DNA of 64,000 nt from Wurfbainia villosa (Eukaryota; Streptophyta; Magnoliopsida; Zingiberales; Zingiberaceae): NCBI GenBank assembly GCA_025175895.1, contig CM045998.1, positions 17,531,153 through 17,595,152 of the forward strand. Reading direction: 5' to 3'. Every line of letters begins with the position of its first letter. The stretch's first letter is position 1. The notes under the pieces were generated by a model that was not told where the DNA came from, did not search any database, and saw nothing but the letters and a program-made list of their open reading frames with translations. Shown piece after piece: positions 1-11,130 of the stretch. A program made the translations under genes and the position numbers.

Positions 1-153
1 TTGGTGAGGTAATTCAATGATGATCCTCTAGTGGAATGGAACATCATTGATGGATCAAGTTTGTGTGGTTCCGATCCATCGGGTGGCCAAGATCCAACTC
101 CTCCTCATGGTCCCTATCGTAGCCTAATATAATCCTCATGAAGCCTAGATCCA

Positions 154-440
154 ATGATGGAAAACAAAACTCTAGATCCGATGGTGGTGATTAAATCTTT
201 AGATCCGACGGTTGAGATTAAATCTCTAGATTCGACGGTTGAGATTAAATCCCTAGATCCGACGGTGGAGATTAAATCTCTAGATCCGATGGTTGAGATT
301 AAATCTCTAGATCCGACGGTTGAGATTAAATCCCTAGATCCGACGGTGGAGATTAAATCTCTAGATCCGACGGTTGAGATTAAATCTCTAGATCCGACAG
401 TTGAGATTAAATCCCTAGAACCAACGGTGGAAATTAAAAC
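154..440. repeat. 27-bp direct repeat array in the LTR U3 region
   Basis: About ten copies of a 27-bp unit, with core AGATCCGACGGTTGAGATTA, run head to tail. AGATCC recurs at 174 and 201. Since 27 is a multiple of three, each frame reads as a 9-residue repeat, which explains the long open frames on both strands. The array ends about 20 bp before the TATA box at 459, so it lies where LTR enhancers are expected. The same unit occurs inverted at 46380-46680 and 53480-53770. Confidence 0.9.
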
Positions 441-458
441 AAGGCTTAAGCCCAACTC

Positions 459-466
459 TATAAAAG
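459..466 (+). promoter_or_regulatory. LTR TATA box
   Basis: TATAAAAG sits directly downstream of the 27-bp repeats and upstream of a long purine/pyrimidine-biased leader. The matching positions in the minus-strand E LTRs (46349-46356 and 53453-53460) read TATAAATA. Conservation across copies supports a real core promoter. Confidence 0.65.
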
Positions 467-1289
467 GGGGCTTAAGGTGGGCGGCAAGTGGTTGGATGTT
501 TTTGGAGATTAGGGTTTTGCCTTTCATTGGCTTGGGCGGCAAGAAACCCTAGGGAGATTAGGGTTTGGTTCCTTGGTTGGGCGGCTAGGGTTTGCAAGGA
601 GAGTGGGCGGCAACAATAGGTCTTCTTCCTAAGGTGTTGGCCGGCTCCTTCCTCTCTTCCCTCTACCTTGGTCGGCGCTAAACCTATTCCTCTTCTCCTC
701 TTCTTTTTCTCTTGGTCGGCGGCACAAAGGAGCTAGGGATTGTTCCCTTGTTCGGTTCCTTGGTTGGCCATCTTGTTCTCCTTTTCTTGGGGCCGGCGGC
801 ATCAAGCCTTCGTGGCTTGGTGGTTGGCTCAAGCAAGAAGGGAAGGAGAATTCTTCTTTCTTTTGATTGAAGAAGATCTAGGAAGCTTCAACTTGTGGAG
901 GATCTTCGCCCACACGAAGTCTACAAGGAGGTTAGGACATACGATAGAAGATCGAGAGGTATAAAAGTTTTACAAGTTTTATTATTGATCTTTGCATGTT
1001 CTTATTAATATGATTGTATGTGTTGATTATACATGTCTACATCCATATGTATTTGTATAATCATGGACCCCGAAGATAAATACAAAAACCGGCGATCCGT
1101 CCGTCGTCTCTTCCGCGGTTAACCGACTAGAAGAGTTTGGTTGCTTGAACAACTAGTTTGTTCAAGCGATCGCTCGAGTCGTTAGCACGACGATGAATTG
1201 GTTGAGCTTAGGAAACTCATCCCATCTGGATTAGTTTTCATTAGTGAAAATTTTAATCCGGGGACATGGGAGCCAATGAGCCTCCGAGC

Positions 1290-2599
1290 AATGCCATCAA
1301 ATGGGTGGACTATAAAGGCCTTTACTGGGTATGTAACAAATTATGCGGAGGGATGTGAGTGATGTAGATGGGATCTATCCCTTTTATATGACAGGAGTGA
1401 CATCATTATTCTTGATAGAGTGAGATCATGAAGTGCATGGTCATGTCCAAATGAGTCAATATGAGATATTGAGCTCATTTAATTAGAGTGAGTCTACTTG
1501 GAGTTCAAGATATAGATTGTACCGAGGATGACACAGTCTATGCCTCAATTGGTCAATCTAGATGTCAAGGATAGAGGGACATTGTCACATATTGTGAGAG
1601 TCACAATTAGTAGTCACAAAGGTGATGTTGGATCTCAACATTCTTGTAACTTGGGTAGCAATGATGTGTTGTTAGATACCGCTCATTGCTTATGTTCCTA
1701 AATCGGTTTAGGAGCATTGCCAATGTTACAAGAACCTATAGGGTCACACACAAAGGCCAATTAGATAGAGATTAGGTTCATATGATGAATCATGAGGATT
1801 AGGTTCATGAGATAAACCAAATTGGATTAAGAGTAATCCAAATTAGACTAATTGAGTTAGACTCAATTTGATTCAAGTTTTGAATGAGTCTAATTTAGAT
1901 TTGATTCATTGAGTCAATTTAAAATAATTAATAGAGATTCATTAAATCAAATTGACTTGAATCAAGTGGTTAGATTTGATCGACCATGGGAGATAATAGG
2001 TCAAGTTTGACTTGACTTGAGAGAGGGAAGATGAATGGTCAATTTTGACTTGACCAATTGTCATATCATGGTGACTTGGCATGGGGGCCGGCCAATGATG
2101 ATGTTCTACATCATCATGGACACATCATGGGGTGCCACCTCATGAGGGAGACCAAGAGCCATTGACTCTTGGAATTACATGCATGCATGTAACCCCTCCA
2201 TGAAGTGGTCGACCACTTTAGGAGGAGATAGTGTGTGAAGTTATTTGGGGTGAACTTCATCTTCTTCCTTGGATCTTCCCTCAAGCTCTCTCCCTCTCCT
2301 CTTGCCGTGGGTTCTTTAGTGTGCTAGCATACTCTAAGTGATCTTCTCCACCTATTGTTCGTGTGGATACCAATAGAGGAGTATACACTTGACACTCTTG
2401 AGTTTCGACAAGCCATTTGGACGAGCCAGATAAGTGAAGGGCGTCGCATCGAGAGTAAACTCTTAACATGTAGATCTAGAATAGATCTAAAGTTTTTAAA
2501 CACATACATGTAGTTTTATTTACCTTCGCACGGATCCGTGGCCGACTTCCGGGTTTCCGCAATGCAAAAAGCGATTTTTGCGGCTCGGATAGTCCAACA
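1290..2599 (+). mobile_element. Second LTR-like segment ending in CCAACA
   Basis: The segment has no coding potential. It ends with GCTCGGATAGTCCAACA, a typical Copia LTR terminus, after which recognisable Tat pol coding sequence begins near 2640. It holds AT-rich, low-complexity leader-like sequence and a block of TTGACTTGA motifs at 2000-2070. It may be the extended R/U5 part of the same LTR as 1-1289, or a separate LTR abutting it. No primer-binding site follows at 2600, as expected for a 3' or solo LTR. The left boundary is a best guess. Confidence 0.5.
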
Positions 2600-2639
2600 A
2601 TGAGATGTGAGCGAAAATTACTCCTAAACCCCTATATGT

Positions 2640-4278
2640 TTTGCTCACATCAGACTTCTTGGCTGAGACGCCGGGACTTGAAAAAGACGAAGAGTGGAAA
2701 GTATATGTGGACGGCTCGTCGTCCAAGCAAGGAAGTGGGGTGGGAGTATTGTTGACATCCCCCTAAGGAGACATGATCCGGATAGTCATACAGCTCAACT
2801 TTCGAGCCTCCAATAATGAAACAGAATATGAGGCCTTGCTAGCCGAGATGCGGGCAGCCCATCACGTCGGAGCTACGCAGATCTCCTTATACTCGTACTC
2901 TCAATTGGTGGTGGAGCAACTCAAGGGATCGTTCGACATTAACAATCAGAGGCTGAGGTGTTACATGCAAGCCTATCAAAGGCTATCCTCAGAATTTCAG
3001 GAAGTCACCCTGCACAAAATCCTCCGGGCAGACAATGAAAAAGCTGATGAGCTGGCTCGTATGCCTAGTGCACTCACCGCTTGGAGTCTGGATGATTCAA
3101 TAGCCGAGACACAGCTCATCTCCAACATAGATCAAGAGCCAATGGTATTGCACAGCTCGCCGGACTTGAGGACTCCCTTAATTAACTACCTTAAGCATGG
3201 AGTGTTGCCGAGTGACCGAGTCGAAGCTCAAACCATTAAGAAAAGAAGCACTCGCTTCGTCCTGGTAGAAGACGCATTATACAAGCGAGCTTTCGCTTGG
3301 CCTCTACTCAAATGTCTCGGTCCAGAGGAAGCCGGTTATGTTCTGCGTGAAGTGCACGAAGGCTGCTGCAAAAATCATTCTATAGGAATATCTCTTGCTC
3401 GGAAAATTTTATTGGTCGGGTAATTTTGGTCTACACTTCAGCGAGATGCCTCCCACTGCGTACGAATATACCTTAGCTGTCATAAGCATCAAAAATTTTC
3501 TCAACAGCCCGCCGAGCTGCTATAAGCCTCCGTGGTATCTTGTCCTTTCGATCAGTGGGGAATGGACATAATGGGACCACTATCCATGGGGCCGAATCAG
3601 AAAAAATTTCTGCTGGTAGCTGTAGATTATTTTTCGAAGTGGGTGGAAGCTGAACCGTTGGCCAAAATAACTGAAGAGGTCGTACTGAAATTCCTCTGGA
3701 AGAATATAGTATGCCGCTTTGGCATCCCAAGGAGACTAATTTCAGACAACGGGCGACAATTTCAAGGCCACAAAATGAAAGAGTGGTGTCAGCAATTGGA
3801 GATCCAGAAAGTCTTCACCTCGGTAGCCTATCCTCAAAGTAATGGGCAGACTGAAGTCACTAACCGGGAGATGATTCGGGGACTTAAGACAAAGTTAGAT
3901 CACACGGGAGGAAGTTGGGTCGAAGAGCTACCCAGTATCTTATGGGCCTATATGACTACTCCTAAAGACAGCATAGGCCTCACCACATTCAATCTAGTCT
4001 ATGGTGCTGAGGCCCTCATCCCTGTAGAGATTGGTATGGGATCACCCCGGATTTCTACTTACACGCCCGATGATGACGCCAACAAGGAGAAAAGACTGGT
4101 CGAGATGGATCTAGTATCGGAAACTCGGGATCGTGTGGCCAGTCGGATGAATGCCTTTTGGAGGAAAATCGCCCAGGCTTATAACAGAAAAGTGGTACCT
4201 CGATCCTTTCAGCTCGGTGATTTTGTATGGAAAAAAGTCCAATCGGTAGGGGAGGTTCGCAAATTGTTGCCCCGATAG
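2640..4278 (+). pseudogene. Tat-lineage Gypsy pol: RNase H and integrase (5' truncated)
   Basis: Remnant of the Ty3/Gypsy polyprotein that copies and integrates element A. From about 2690 the frame reads KVYVDGSSSKQGSG, the start of the RNase H fold, followed by NNETEYEALLAEMRAA and ADNEKADELAR. After 3423 come stop codons and a worn HHCC zinc-binding region (CLSCHKH). Then from 3532 the integrase core: DQWGMDIMGP, SDNGRQFQG and NGQTEVTNR, with the D, D and E positions present. The product stops at LLPR because SIRE element H is inserted; the C-terminus resumes at 9688. Upstream protease and RT are absent, cut by the LTR material ending at 2599. The Tat assignment rests on the motif style and on the antisense gene downstream. 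Confidence 0.85.
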
Positions 4279-4687
4279 TGTTGGAACGTCGGTGGCAGGC
4301 TAGAGGGGGTGAATAGCCCTCTATCGTCGTACGGTGGAATTTACTCGTTAATTGCTCGTCTACAAATTTTTTAGCGCAAGCTAAAATATAAACAATAAAG
4401 ACAAAGAAATAAGTAAAGGAAATCAAACGCTAACACCAAGATGTAACGTGGTTCACGGCCTTGCCGCTAATCCACGATCTGATTCGTCCAAGGTGAATCA
4501 CACCTTAAACCTTCCACTAATCTCTCCTTTGCACAAAGCTAGGTGGAGGTAACCTTTCCTTACAATAATTCTCTCCTCTTACAATAAGATGAAAATAAAC
4601 ACAAGGAAGAGGAGGAAAATCATTTTGAGCACTTGGGAGATGTTTAGCAATGAACCATTAGGCTCCCCAAGTGTTCAAAGGCTCCTT

Positions 4688-4695
4688 CTTATAGA
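4688..4695 (-). promoter_or_regulatory. TATA box in H 3' LTR
   Basis: On the minus strand it reads TCTATAAG, preserved at the equivalent place in the 5' LTR (8801-8808). The palindrome cluster lies 100-350 bp upstream on the minus strand. Confidence 0.5.
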
Positions 4696-4791
4696 GAAGA
4701 GCCCAATCTTTTCGTTAACACAATGTGGTGGGTATGCCCGATCGATCACCGATGGCTTCATCCATGTTGGTTTCCAACCAATGGCTCCCAC

Positions 4792-5045
4792 ATCAGTCGA
4801 CTGATCGTGACCATCAGTCGACTGATGGTGCCATCAGTCGAGTGGTCGACGCGATTACTCGACTAGAGAAGGTTTTGTGCCCGAAACCCTCGACACCAGT
4901 CGACTACTCCCTTGGTCGATCGATGAGATGGACCGATCGGTCGTCGGGCAATGATCGGTATTCGGCAAACGGCGACTCAAACACCAGTCAAGTCTCCAGT
5001 CGACTTGAAACAGTCGACTGCCATGATATGGCAGTCGACTGATGT
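4792..5045. promoter_or_regulatory. Cluster of CAGTCGACTG palindromes
   Basis: ATCAGTCGACTGAT lies at 4792-4805 and the 16-bp palindrome CATCAGTCGACTGATG at 4812-4827. Several half-matched copies (CAGTCGACT, CAGTCGACTG) continue to about 5042. They sit upstream of the minus-strand TATA box, in U3. Confidence 0.6.
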
Positions 5046-5540
5046 AGGGAAACCCCTCAAACTTGGGTACATCCGACCGTCGGATTCACCTCAACCAACT
5101 CGGTTGAGCCTCTAACTCTTGACTTAGCCATCCGGCCAAGTTCACTTATGAGCTACCTGACCTGGATTACATTCGCTCACTCTCATCCCTTCGGAGTCCC
5201 CTGCCTTTGAAGTTATCTTCATCCGGCCATGTCCCTCGGATGCGCCAAGCGCACAGCTTCGCAGCGTCATCCTTCGCATCTCGCCCTAAAATCTACTTCC
5301 TTCGGCTTCACTCCAATGCTCCTCGTCTGGCGGTCCCTTGGATGCACCAAGCACGCGACTTCCTCAATGCTCCTTCACCGACTCAAAGATCGAGTCATGA
5401 AATGGTGACTTCCGATGCTCCTTGTGCGAATTACTAAGTCCTGCATGACTTCAACGCACACATCAAATCCAATACAATCCTAACTTAAACCCTTTGTCAC
5501 ACACATCAAAACCATATCACATGGGTTGATTGCCCTAACA

Positions 5541-6654
5541 ATTTCCGCCTTTTTGATGTGTGGCAATCCGTTTAAGTTAGGTAAAAATAATAACATAAAA
5601 CACTAGGCAAGAAAGCATGTAAGTAAAAGCATGAGTATCAAACTTCCCCTTAAACATGCAACTCCCCCTTAAGACATGCTAAATTTTCCCTTTTAGCATG
5701 ATTAACTTAAACCTATCAATTCTCCCCCTTTGACACCATCAAAAACATTAAGCAAATGTTATACACGCATAACATCAACTTTAAGGAAGAAAAATACCCA
5801 AAAACCACTCAAAACCTGATAAAACAGGTTACTGTGCTCGTGCACAATACATCAGTCGATTGAATCAGACTATCAGTCGCCTGGAAATAGATTTCAGATT
5901 TTTCTGATTTTTTGAATGAACTTCAGAAATGCACCAGAAATTATAGAAAATTCGAAAAATCATGAAATTTGAAATACATATTTCTTTTGAGTTACTCTAT
6001 CAGTGAAAAATAATTTTTCATGAAAATTCATTTTAATTTTGAAAGTTAGGCAAAAACTCAAAAGTTGTAAAAAGTCTAAGGTTTGTATCAACTTTAAAGC
6101 CTAGTTTTGCCTTGAAGTTTTTCAAAATATGAACTCACTGTTTATGAAACATAAAATGGTTTTAAAATCATTTGAAATATCCAACCATGATCTTTGGACA
6201 ATATATCTATTAATTAAACATATGCTTTCCCCATGATTGGTATATTATTGTTCTATTGATACACTTAATGACCCATCTAAATGCCATAGGCATTAGTGAA
6301 CCATTTGTATCATCCTATCATCTCACCCATTGCTAAGTTGTCAATCAAGTTAGCCTTATAGTGGGATGTGAGATATTCCTAATGGTATTTACACTTAACT
6401 AAAATTTTATGCATTTCTACCCATGGTTAAGTATCATCCTAAAAACCCAATCATGATCATAAATCAACAATCATTGCATATCATGATTATAAATTATAAA
6501 ATTGAGCATGAATCATTATTTAAACATTCAATTTATGGGTTATGCATTATCATCACCCAACACTATGTTAAAAATTTATAACCCATACCATCCTAAGTCA
6601 ACCATTAAATATGATATAAGTAAAAACCTCATGGTTGACTATCCTAGGGTTTTC
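5541..6654 (-). other. H internal region downstream of gag, non-coding
   Basis: AT-rich sequence between the gag stop and the 3' LTR. Next to the LTR the minus strand reads AAAAAGGCGGAAAT, a worn polypurine tract equivalent to AAAAAGGGGGAGAT in element F. One degenerate CAGTCGATTG lies at about 5862. I found no pol motif in any frame. Confidence 0.6.
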
Positions 6655-8328
6655 CTAACCCTTAAGGATGGATTTAGGAACCCAATATAAGTTCTTTCCT
6701 ATGGGGTTCACTAAATATTCTTTAGGGATCCATTTTCTAGCTATTGTTTTATTTTTAGTTTGACCCCTAGCAATTAGGCATTGATAGGCCTTTTCATTTT
6801 TATTCCCCTTGTAACCTAGGCCTTTTCTATTGAAGCTTGCCCTTTGGCTCCCAATTATCATGTTCAAAGTATTGGAGCCTATAGTGAATTTCTCTAGGGT
6901 CTTAGTTAAATGGTCTACCTTTTCCCTTAAGACCCTATTTTCCTCAATGCATGCATCATTCATATCAAAAGGCATATAGTCATTACCATTTAAGCATGCA
7001 TTTGCTAGTTTTTCTTTTAGGGCCTTAATCTCATTTTGCATGCATTTATTTCTATTTTTTATTTTAAATAAGTCCCTAGTTAAACTTGAAATCATGGAAA
7101 CTATTTTCTTAGGAGAAAGATTCGTTACCATAGTTTCCATGTCTTCTTCCTCCGATTCCGATGAGGATGAGGATGAAGCTCCCCCTTCACTTGAGCTCTC
7201 CTCACTAGTGCTTCTTTCTTCTTGCTCGGAGGAGGAGGAGTCCAAGTCTTCTATGGCCATTAGTGCGAGGCTTGTGAAGGCCTCTTCTTCTTTCGATGAG
7301 GATGATGGATCATCCCATGTTGCCTTGTGTGCCTTGGCCTTCCCTTTCTCCTTGGCTTTCTTTTCATCCTCCTTCTTCTTGCTTCCCTTCTTCTTATCTT
7401 CTTTCTTCCTTCTCTCCTCCTTGATTTTGTTCAAGATGGGACAATCATTCCTTATGTGTCCCTCTCCTTGGCAATTATAGCATATGATTTTCCTCCTTGG
7501 CCTTCTTCTCCTATCATTAGATTTGTTAAATTTAAAATTCTTAAGTGCATGTCTCACCTTCCTTACCATATAGACCTCCTCATTGCTATCCATGGATGAG
7601 GAGGAGAATGATTCATCGGATGAGGAGGGTGATGTATCCTTCTTCTTCTTCTTTCCCTTGTCGGCAAATAATGCTACTCCCCTTGTTGGCTTGATTTGCT
7701 CTTCTACTATCCCTTCAAGCCTTGTCTCATGAAACTCCATGGTGGAAAAGAATTCCTCTAGAGTGGTTATCTATAGATTCTTGGAGATGTAGAAGGAGTC
7801 CACCATTGAGCTCCACTTTGATGACCACGAGAAGGCATCTATTGCCTTTATAATCATGTCCCTATTGGAGAGTTTCTCCCCTACACTAGATAAACCGGTT
7901 ATTATTTCTTTAAAGCGTGAATGTAACAATAATACCTTCTCTCCCTTTTCTAGCTTGATGTTACTCAATTGTGATTGGAGGAGGTCTCTCCTTGCAAGCT
8001 TCACCTCAGAAGTGCCTTCATGAAGCTCTATGAGTTTTTCCCACATCTCCTTAATGCTTGCACATTCTCCGATCCGGTTGATCTATTATTGGGGAAGTAC
8101 ATTGAATAAATGGTGCTTGGCCTTTGAATTTGCCAAGTGCTCCTCCCTTTGCTTCTTGGTCCATCTCAATTTCTCTAGTGGCTCCCCCTCTTCATCCCTA
8201 GGAACTTCGAAACCGTTTTTCATAGTGAGCATTATGTCAAAATCGGTCTCGAAGAATACCTCCATTCGCTTTTTCCACCAAGCGAATTCTCCTTCAAACT
8301 TCTGCGGATGAATGTTGGAGTCGACCAT
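6655..8328 (-). pseudogene. gag: SIRE-type gag of element H
   Basis: Capsid/nucleocapsid protein that would package the element RNA. The start (MVDSNIHPQKFEGEF) lies about 50 bases after the primer-binding site. The N-terminal capsid region (8328-8086) has WWKKRMEVFFE. Two adjacent stops follow, then the frame continues with EMWEKLIELHEGTSEVK (from 8046) in the UBN2-like gag domain. A further stop lies near 7770. From 7740 come a Lys/Ser/Glu-rich linker, the zinc knuckle CYNCQGEGHIRNDC (C-X2-C-X4-H-X4-C), a long acidic serine stretch, a coiled-coil-like segment and the terminal WVPKSILKG. All parts stay in one frame, so the breaks are nonsense changes rather than deletions. Minus-strand Lys/Glu/Ser runs produce plus-strand shadow frames at 7040-7599. 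Confidence 0.88.
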
Positions 8329-8375
8329 CTCTTGATTGTGCTTGTTCCGGCGGTTAGTCCGGTGAGAAGCGACTT

Positions 8376-8388
8376 GGCTCTGATACCA
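8376..8388 (-). other. Primer-binding site of H
   Basis: The minus strand reads TGGTATCAGAGCC two bases inside the 5' LTR. This is complementary to the 3' end of plant initiator tRNA-Met. Confidence 0.85.
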
Positions 8389-8800
8389 CTTGTTGGAATG
8401 TCGGTGGCCGGCTAGAGGGGGGTGAATAGCCCTCTATCGTCGTACGGTGGAATTTATTCATTGATTGCTCGTCTACAAATTCATTAGTGCAAGCGGAAAT
8501 AAAAACAATAAAGACAAAGCAATAAGTAAAGGAAATCAAATACTAACACCAAGATGTAACGTGGTTCACGGTCTTACCGCTAATCCACGACCCGATTCAT
8601 CCAAGGTGAATCATGCCTTAAACCTTCCACAAATCTCTCCTTTGCACAAAGCTAGGTGGAGGTAATCTTTCCTTACAAAAATTCTCTCATCTTACAATAA
8701 GATGAAAATAAACACAAGGAAGAGGAGGAAAATCATTTTGAGCACTTGGGAGATGTTTAGCAACGAACCATTAGGCTCCCCAAGTGTCCAAAGGCTCCTT

Positions 8801-8808
8801 CTTATAGA
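8801..8808 (-). promoter_or_regulatory. TATA box in H 5' LTR
   Basis: TCTATAAG on the minus strand, the functional promoter position for H. The gag start lies about 470 bp downstream. Confidence 0.55.
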
Positions 8809-8931
8809 GAAGAGCCCAATCTTCCTATTAACACAGCGGCAGTCAACTGATGCCTTGATCAGTCGACTATTGTTGTAGTTGTTGCCGAATAATGGATTCA
8901 TCCACGTTGGTTTCCAACCAACGACTCCCAC

Positions 8932-9185
8932 ATCAGTCGACTGATCGTGACCATCAGTCGACTAATGGTGCCATCAGTCGACGTGATTACTTAACCGGAG
9001 AAGGTTCTGTGCTCGAAACCCTCAACACCAGTCGACTGCTCCCCTTGGCAGTAGACTGATGGAGCCATCAGTCGACTGCCAAGAGTTGGCAGTCGACTGT
9101 TCGGCCAGAACGGAGACTCGAACACCAGTTGAGTCTCCAATCGACTTGGAGCAGTCGACTGCAATGACATGGTTGTCGACTGATG
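8932..9185. promoter_or_regulatory. CAGTCGACTG palindrome cluster in H 5' LTR
   Basis: ATCAGTCGACTGAT is at 8932-8945. Further copies, most complete or one base off, run to about 9183 (for example CAGTCGACTGCCAAG at 9073). On the minus strand the cluster starts roughly 125 bp upstream of the TATA box. Confidence 0.6.
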
Positions 9186-9687
9186 TCGGGAAAACCCTCA
9201 AACTTGGGTACATCCGACCGTCGGGTTCATCTCAGCCAACTCGGTTGAGCCTCCGACTCTTGACTTAGCCATTCGGCCAAGTTCACCTACGAGCAACCCG
9301 ACCCGGGTTACATTCGCTCACTCTCATCCCTTCGGAGTCCCTCGCCTTTGAAGTTATCTTCGTCCGTCCACGTCCCTCGGATGCGCCAAGCGCACGGCTT
9401 CGCAGTGTCATCCTTCACGTCTCGCCCTGAAGTCTACTTCCTTCGGCTTCACTCCAATGCTCCTCGTCCAGCGGTCCCTCGGATACACCAAGCACACAGC
9501 TTTCGCAATGCTCCTTCACCGACTCAAGGACCGAATCATGAGATGGTGACTTACCGATGCTCCATGTGCGAATTACTAAGTCCTGCATGACTTCAATGCA
9601 CACATCAAATCCAATACAATCCTAACTTAAACTCTTTGTCACATACATCAAAACTATATCACATGGGTTGATTGCCCTAACAGATGG

Positions 9688-9806
9688 GAGGGTCCATACA
9701 AAGTTATTAAGAAGCTCAATTCTGGTGCCTACTACCTTCAGGATAGCGAAGGGAAAGAGCTTACTAGGCCCTGGAATATTTTCCATTTGCGGCCTTACCA
9801 TGTTTA
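9688..9806 (+). pseudogene. Tat pol C-terminus, resumed after H
   Basis: Continuation of the frame broken at 4278. It reads EGPYKVIKKLNSGAYYLQD and closes with FHLRPYHV and a TAA at 9804-9806. This is the usual end of the Gypsy integrase C-terminal region. It shows that H entered an intact reading frame with only a 5-bp target duplication. Confidence 0.85.
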
Positions 9807-9927
9807 AAGAGCCCAATATTATGTAACAAAGTCTCCTTATAATAAAAATCTCTCTTCATGGATTCAGGCGAGTTTTCTGGTACAAGTACGACCCACTCGG
9901 CATTATCATCTGCGCGGCTCGTCTATG

Positions 9928-11130
9928 CGTTATTCGGCTATTCCCTTGGATATCGCTTATCACAGTTGATCCCAAGTACAACCATTCGATCTTCCCCTTG
10001 AGTATCACTTATCACAGCTGGTCCCAAGTATTATCTATTCGACTATTCCCCTTGGGTATCGCTTATCACAGTTGGTCCCAAGTACAGCCATTCGGTCTTC
10101 CCCTTGGGTATTGCTTATCACAAAAGGTCTTAAGTATTATCTATTCAGCTATTCCCCTTGGGTATTGCTTATCACAGCTGGTCCCAAGTACAGTCATTCG
10201 GTATTCCCATTGGATATTGCTTATTACAGTTGGTCTCAAGTACAACCATTCGTTCTTTCCCTTGGGTATCGCTTATCACAGCTGGTCTCAAGTATTATTT
10301 ATTCGGCTATTCCCCTTGGGTATCGCTTATCACAGCTGGTCCCAAGTACATCCATTTGGTCTTCCCCTTGGGTATCGCTTATCACAGTTGATCCCAAGTA
10401 TTATCTATTCGACTATTTCCCTTGGGTATCGCTTATCACAGCTGGTCTTAAGTACAGTCATTCGGTCTTCCGCTTGGGTATCACTTATCACAGCTTGTCC
10501 CAAGTATTATCTATTCGGCTATTCCCCTTGGGTATCGCTTATCACAGCTGATCCCAAGTATTATTTATTTGATTATTCCACTTAGGTATCCCTTATCACA
10601 GTTGGTCCCAAGTACATCCATTCGGTCTTCCCCTTGGGTATCGCTTTTCACAGTTGGTCCCAAGTATTATCTATTCGGCTATTCCCCTTGGGTATCGCTT
10701 ATCACAGTTGGTCCCAAGTACAGTAATTCGATCTTTCCCTTAGGTATCACTTATCACAGCTGGTTCCAAGTATTATCTATTCAATTATTTCCATTGAGTA
10801 TCGCTTATCACAGTCGGTCCCAAGTACAACAATTCAATCTTCCCCTTGGGTATCGCTTATCACAGCTGGTCCCAAGTATTATCTATTCGGCTATTCCCCT
10901 TGGGTATCGCTTATCACAGCTGGTCCCAAGTATAGTCATTCGGTCTTCCCCTTAGGTATCGCTTATCACAGCTGGTCCCAAGTATTATCTATTCGGCTAT
11001 TCCCCTTGGGTATCGCTTATTACAGCTGGTCCCAAGTACAGCCATTTAGTCTTCCCCTTGGGTATCGCTTATCACAGCTGGTCCCAAATATTATCTATCC
11101 AGTTATTCCCCTTGGGAGTTGCTTACCATA
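9928..11130 (+). repeat. Alternating 52/54-bp tandem repeat (106-bp dimer) in Tat 3' region
   Basis: About 23 units share CCTTGGGTATCGCTTATCAC. The motif CTTGGG recurs at 9945, 9997, 10051, 10103, 10157, 10209, 10261, 10315, 10367, 10421, 10473 and so on, giving alternating steps of 52 and 54. The two unit types differ after CCCAAGTA: one continues CAGCCATTCGGTCTT, the other TTATCTATTCGGCTATT. Near 10527-10581 two 54-bp units follow each other, a slip in the alternation. Long frames here (9998-10955) are repeat artefacts. Tandem arrays between pol and 3' LTR are known from Tat/Ogre elements. Confidence 0.92.

Larger units (their letters stand above)
1..1289 (+). mobile_element. Copia-type LTR fragment (J), related to LTRs of element E
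   Basis: The stretch aligns in reverse complement with the LTRs of Copia element E at 45535-46841 and 52622-53849, from the window edge to about 1289. Shared landmarks are the start (GTGAGGTAATTCAATG), a 27-bp repeat block, a TATA box, a run of ggccggc-rich leader, and the closing section around 1090-1285. The match breaks at the CCTCCGAG near 1285, where E-type LTRs continue to CAACTCCCTACA. The fragment therefore lacks that exact LTR end, and its left end lies outside the window. Open frames on both strands at 114-552 are products of the in-frame 27-bp repeat and are not genes. Confidence 0.8.
4279..5540 (-). repeat. 3' LTR of H
   Basis: It pairs with 8391-9682. It opens with TGTTGGAACGTCGG and the GGCTAGAGGGGGTGAATAG motif and closes with GATTGCCCTAACA. 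It contains the TATA box (minus) at 4688-4695 and CAGTCGACTG-type palindromes at 4792-5045. Frames inside it are not genes. Confidence 0.9.
4279..9682 (-). mobile_element. SIRE-like Copia element H encoding only gag (TR-GAG type)
   Basis: A complete LTR-to-LTR insertion in minus orientation. The LTRs start TGTTGG and end CTAACA on the plus strand. The flanks are GATAG (4274-4278) and GATGG (9683-9687), a 5-bp TSD with one change, and the interrupted integrase frame continues across it. A minus-strand primer-binding site abuts the right LTR. The only coding region is gag (6655-8328), ending in the WVPK linker that normally precedes protease and integrase; no protease, integrase, RT or RNase H is present in the remaining 1.1 kb. 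In the first 155 aligned bases I count about a dozen LTR differences, so this is an old insertion. Gag-only plant elements with LTRs are known as TR-GAG elements and are mobilised in trans. Confidence 0.88.
8391..9682 (-). repeat. 5' LTR of H
   Basis: TGTTGGAATGTCGG to CCCTAACA, 1292 bp, pairing with 4279-5540 (1262 bp). It includes the minus TATA box at 8801-8808 and palindromes at 8932-9185. It carries about 60 bases near 8840-8895 that differ from the partner LTR. Confidence 0.9.

Noticed and set aside
114..552. Long open frames on both strands with 9-residue repeats
   Set aside because: They are a product of a 27-bp direct repeat in an LTR; no start context, homology or codon bias supports a protein.
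7040..7599. Plus-strand Ser/Leu/Phe-rich frames
   Set aside because: Antisense shadows of the Lys/Glu/Ser-rich linker in the SIRE gag.
9998..10955. Overlapping frames with repeated 'SLITAGPKYYLFGYSPW'
   Set aside because: Translations of the 52/54-bp tandem array; they occur in several frames and follow the repeat exactly.
9928..11130. Regular spacing suggesting a CRISPR array
   Set aside because: There are no unique spacers, units are continuous and variable, the context is a plant retrotransposon, and no cas genes are present.
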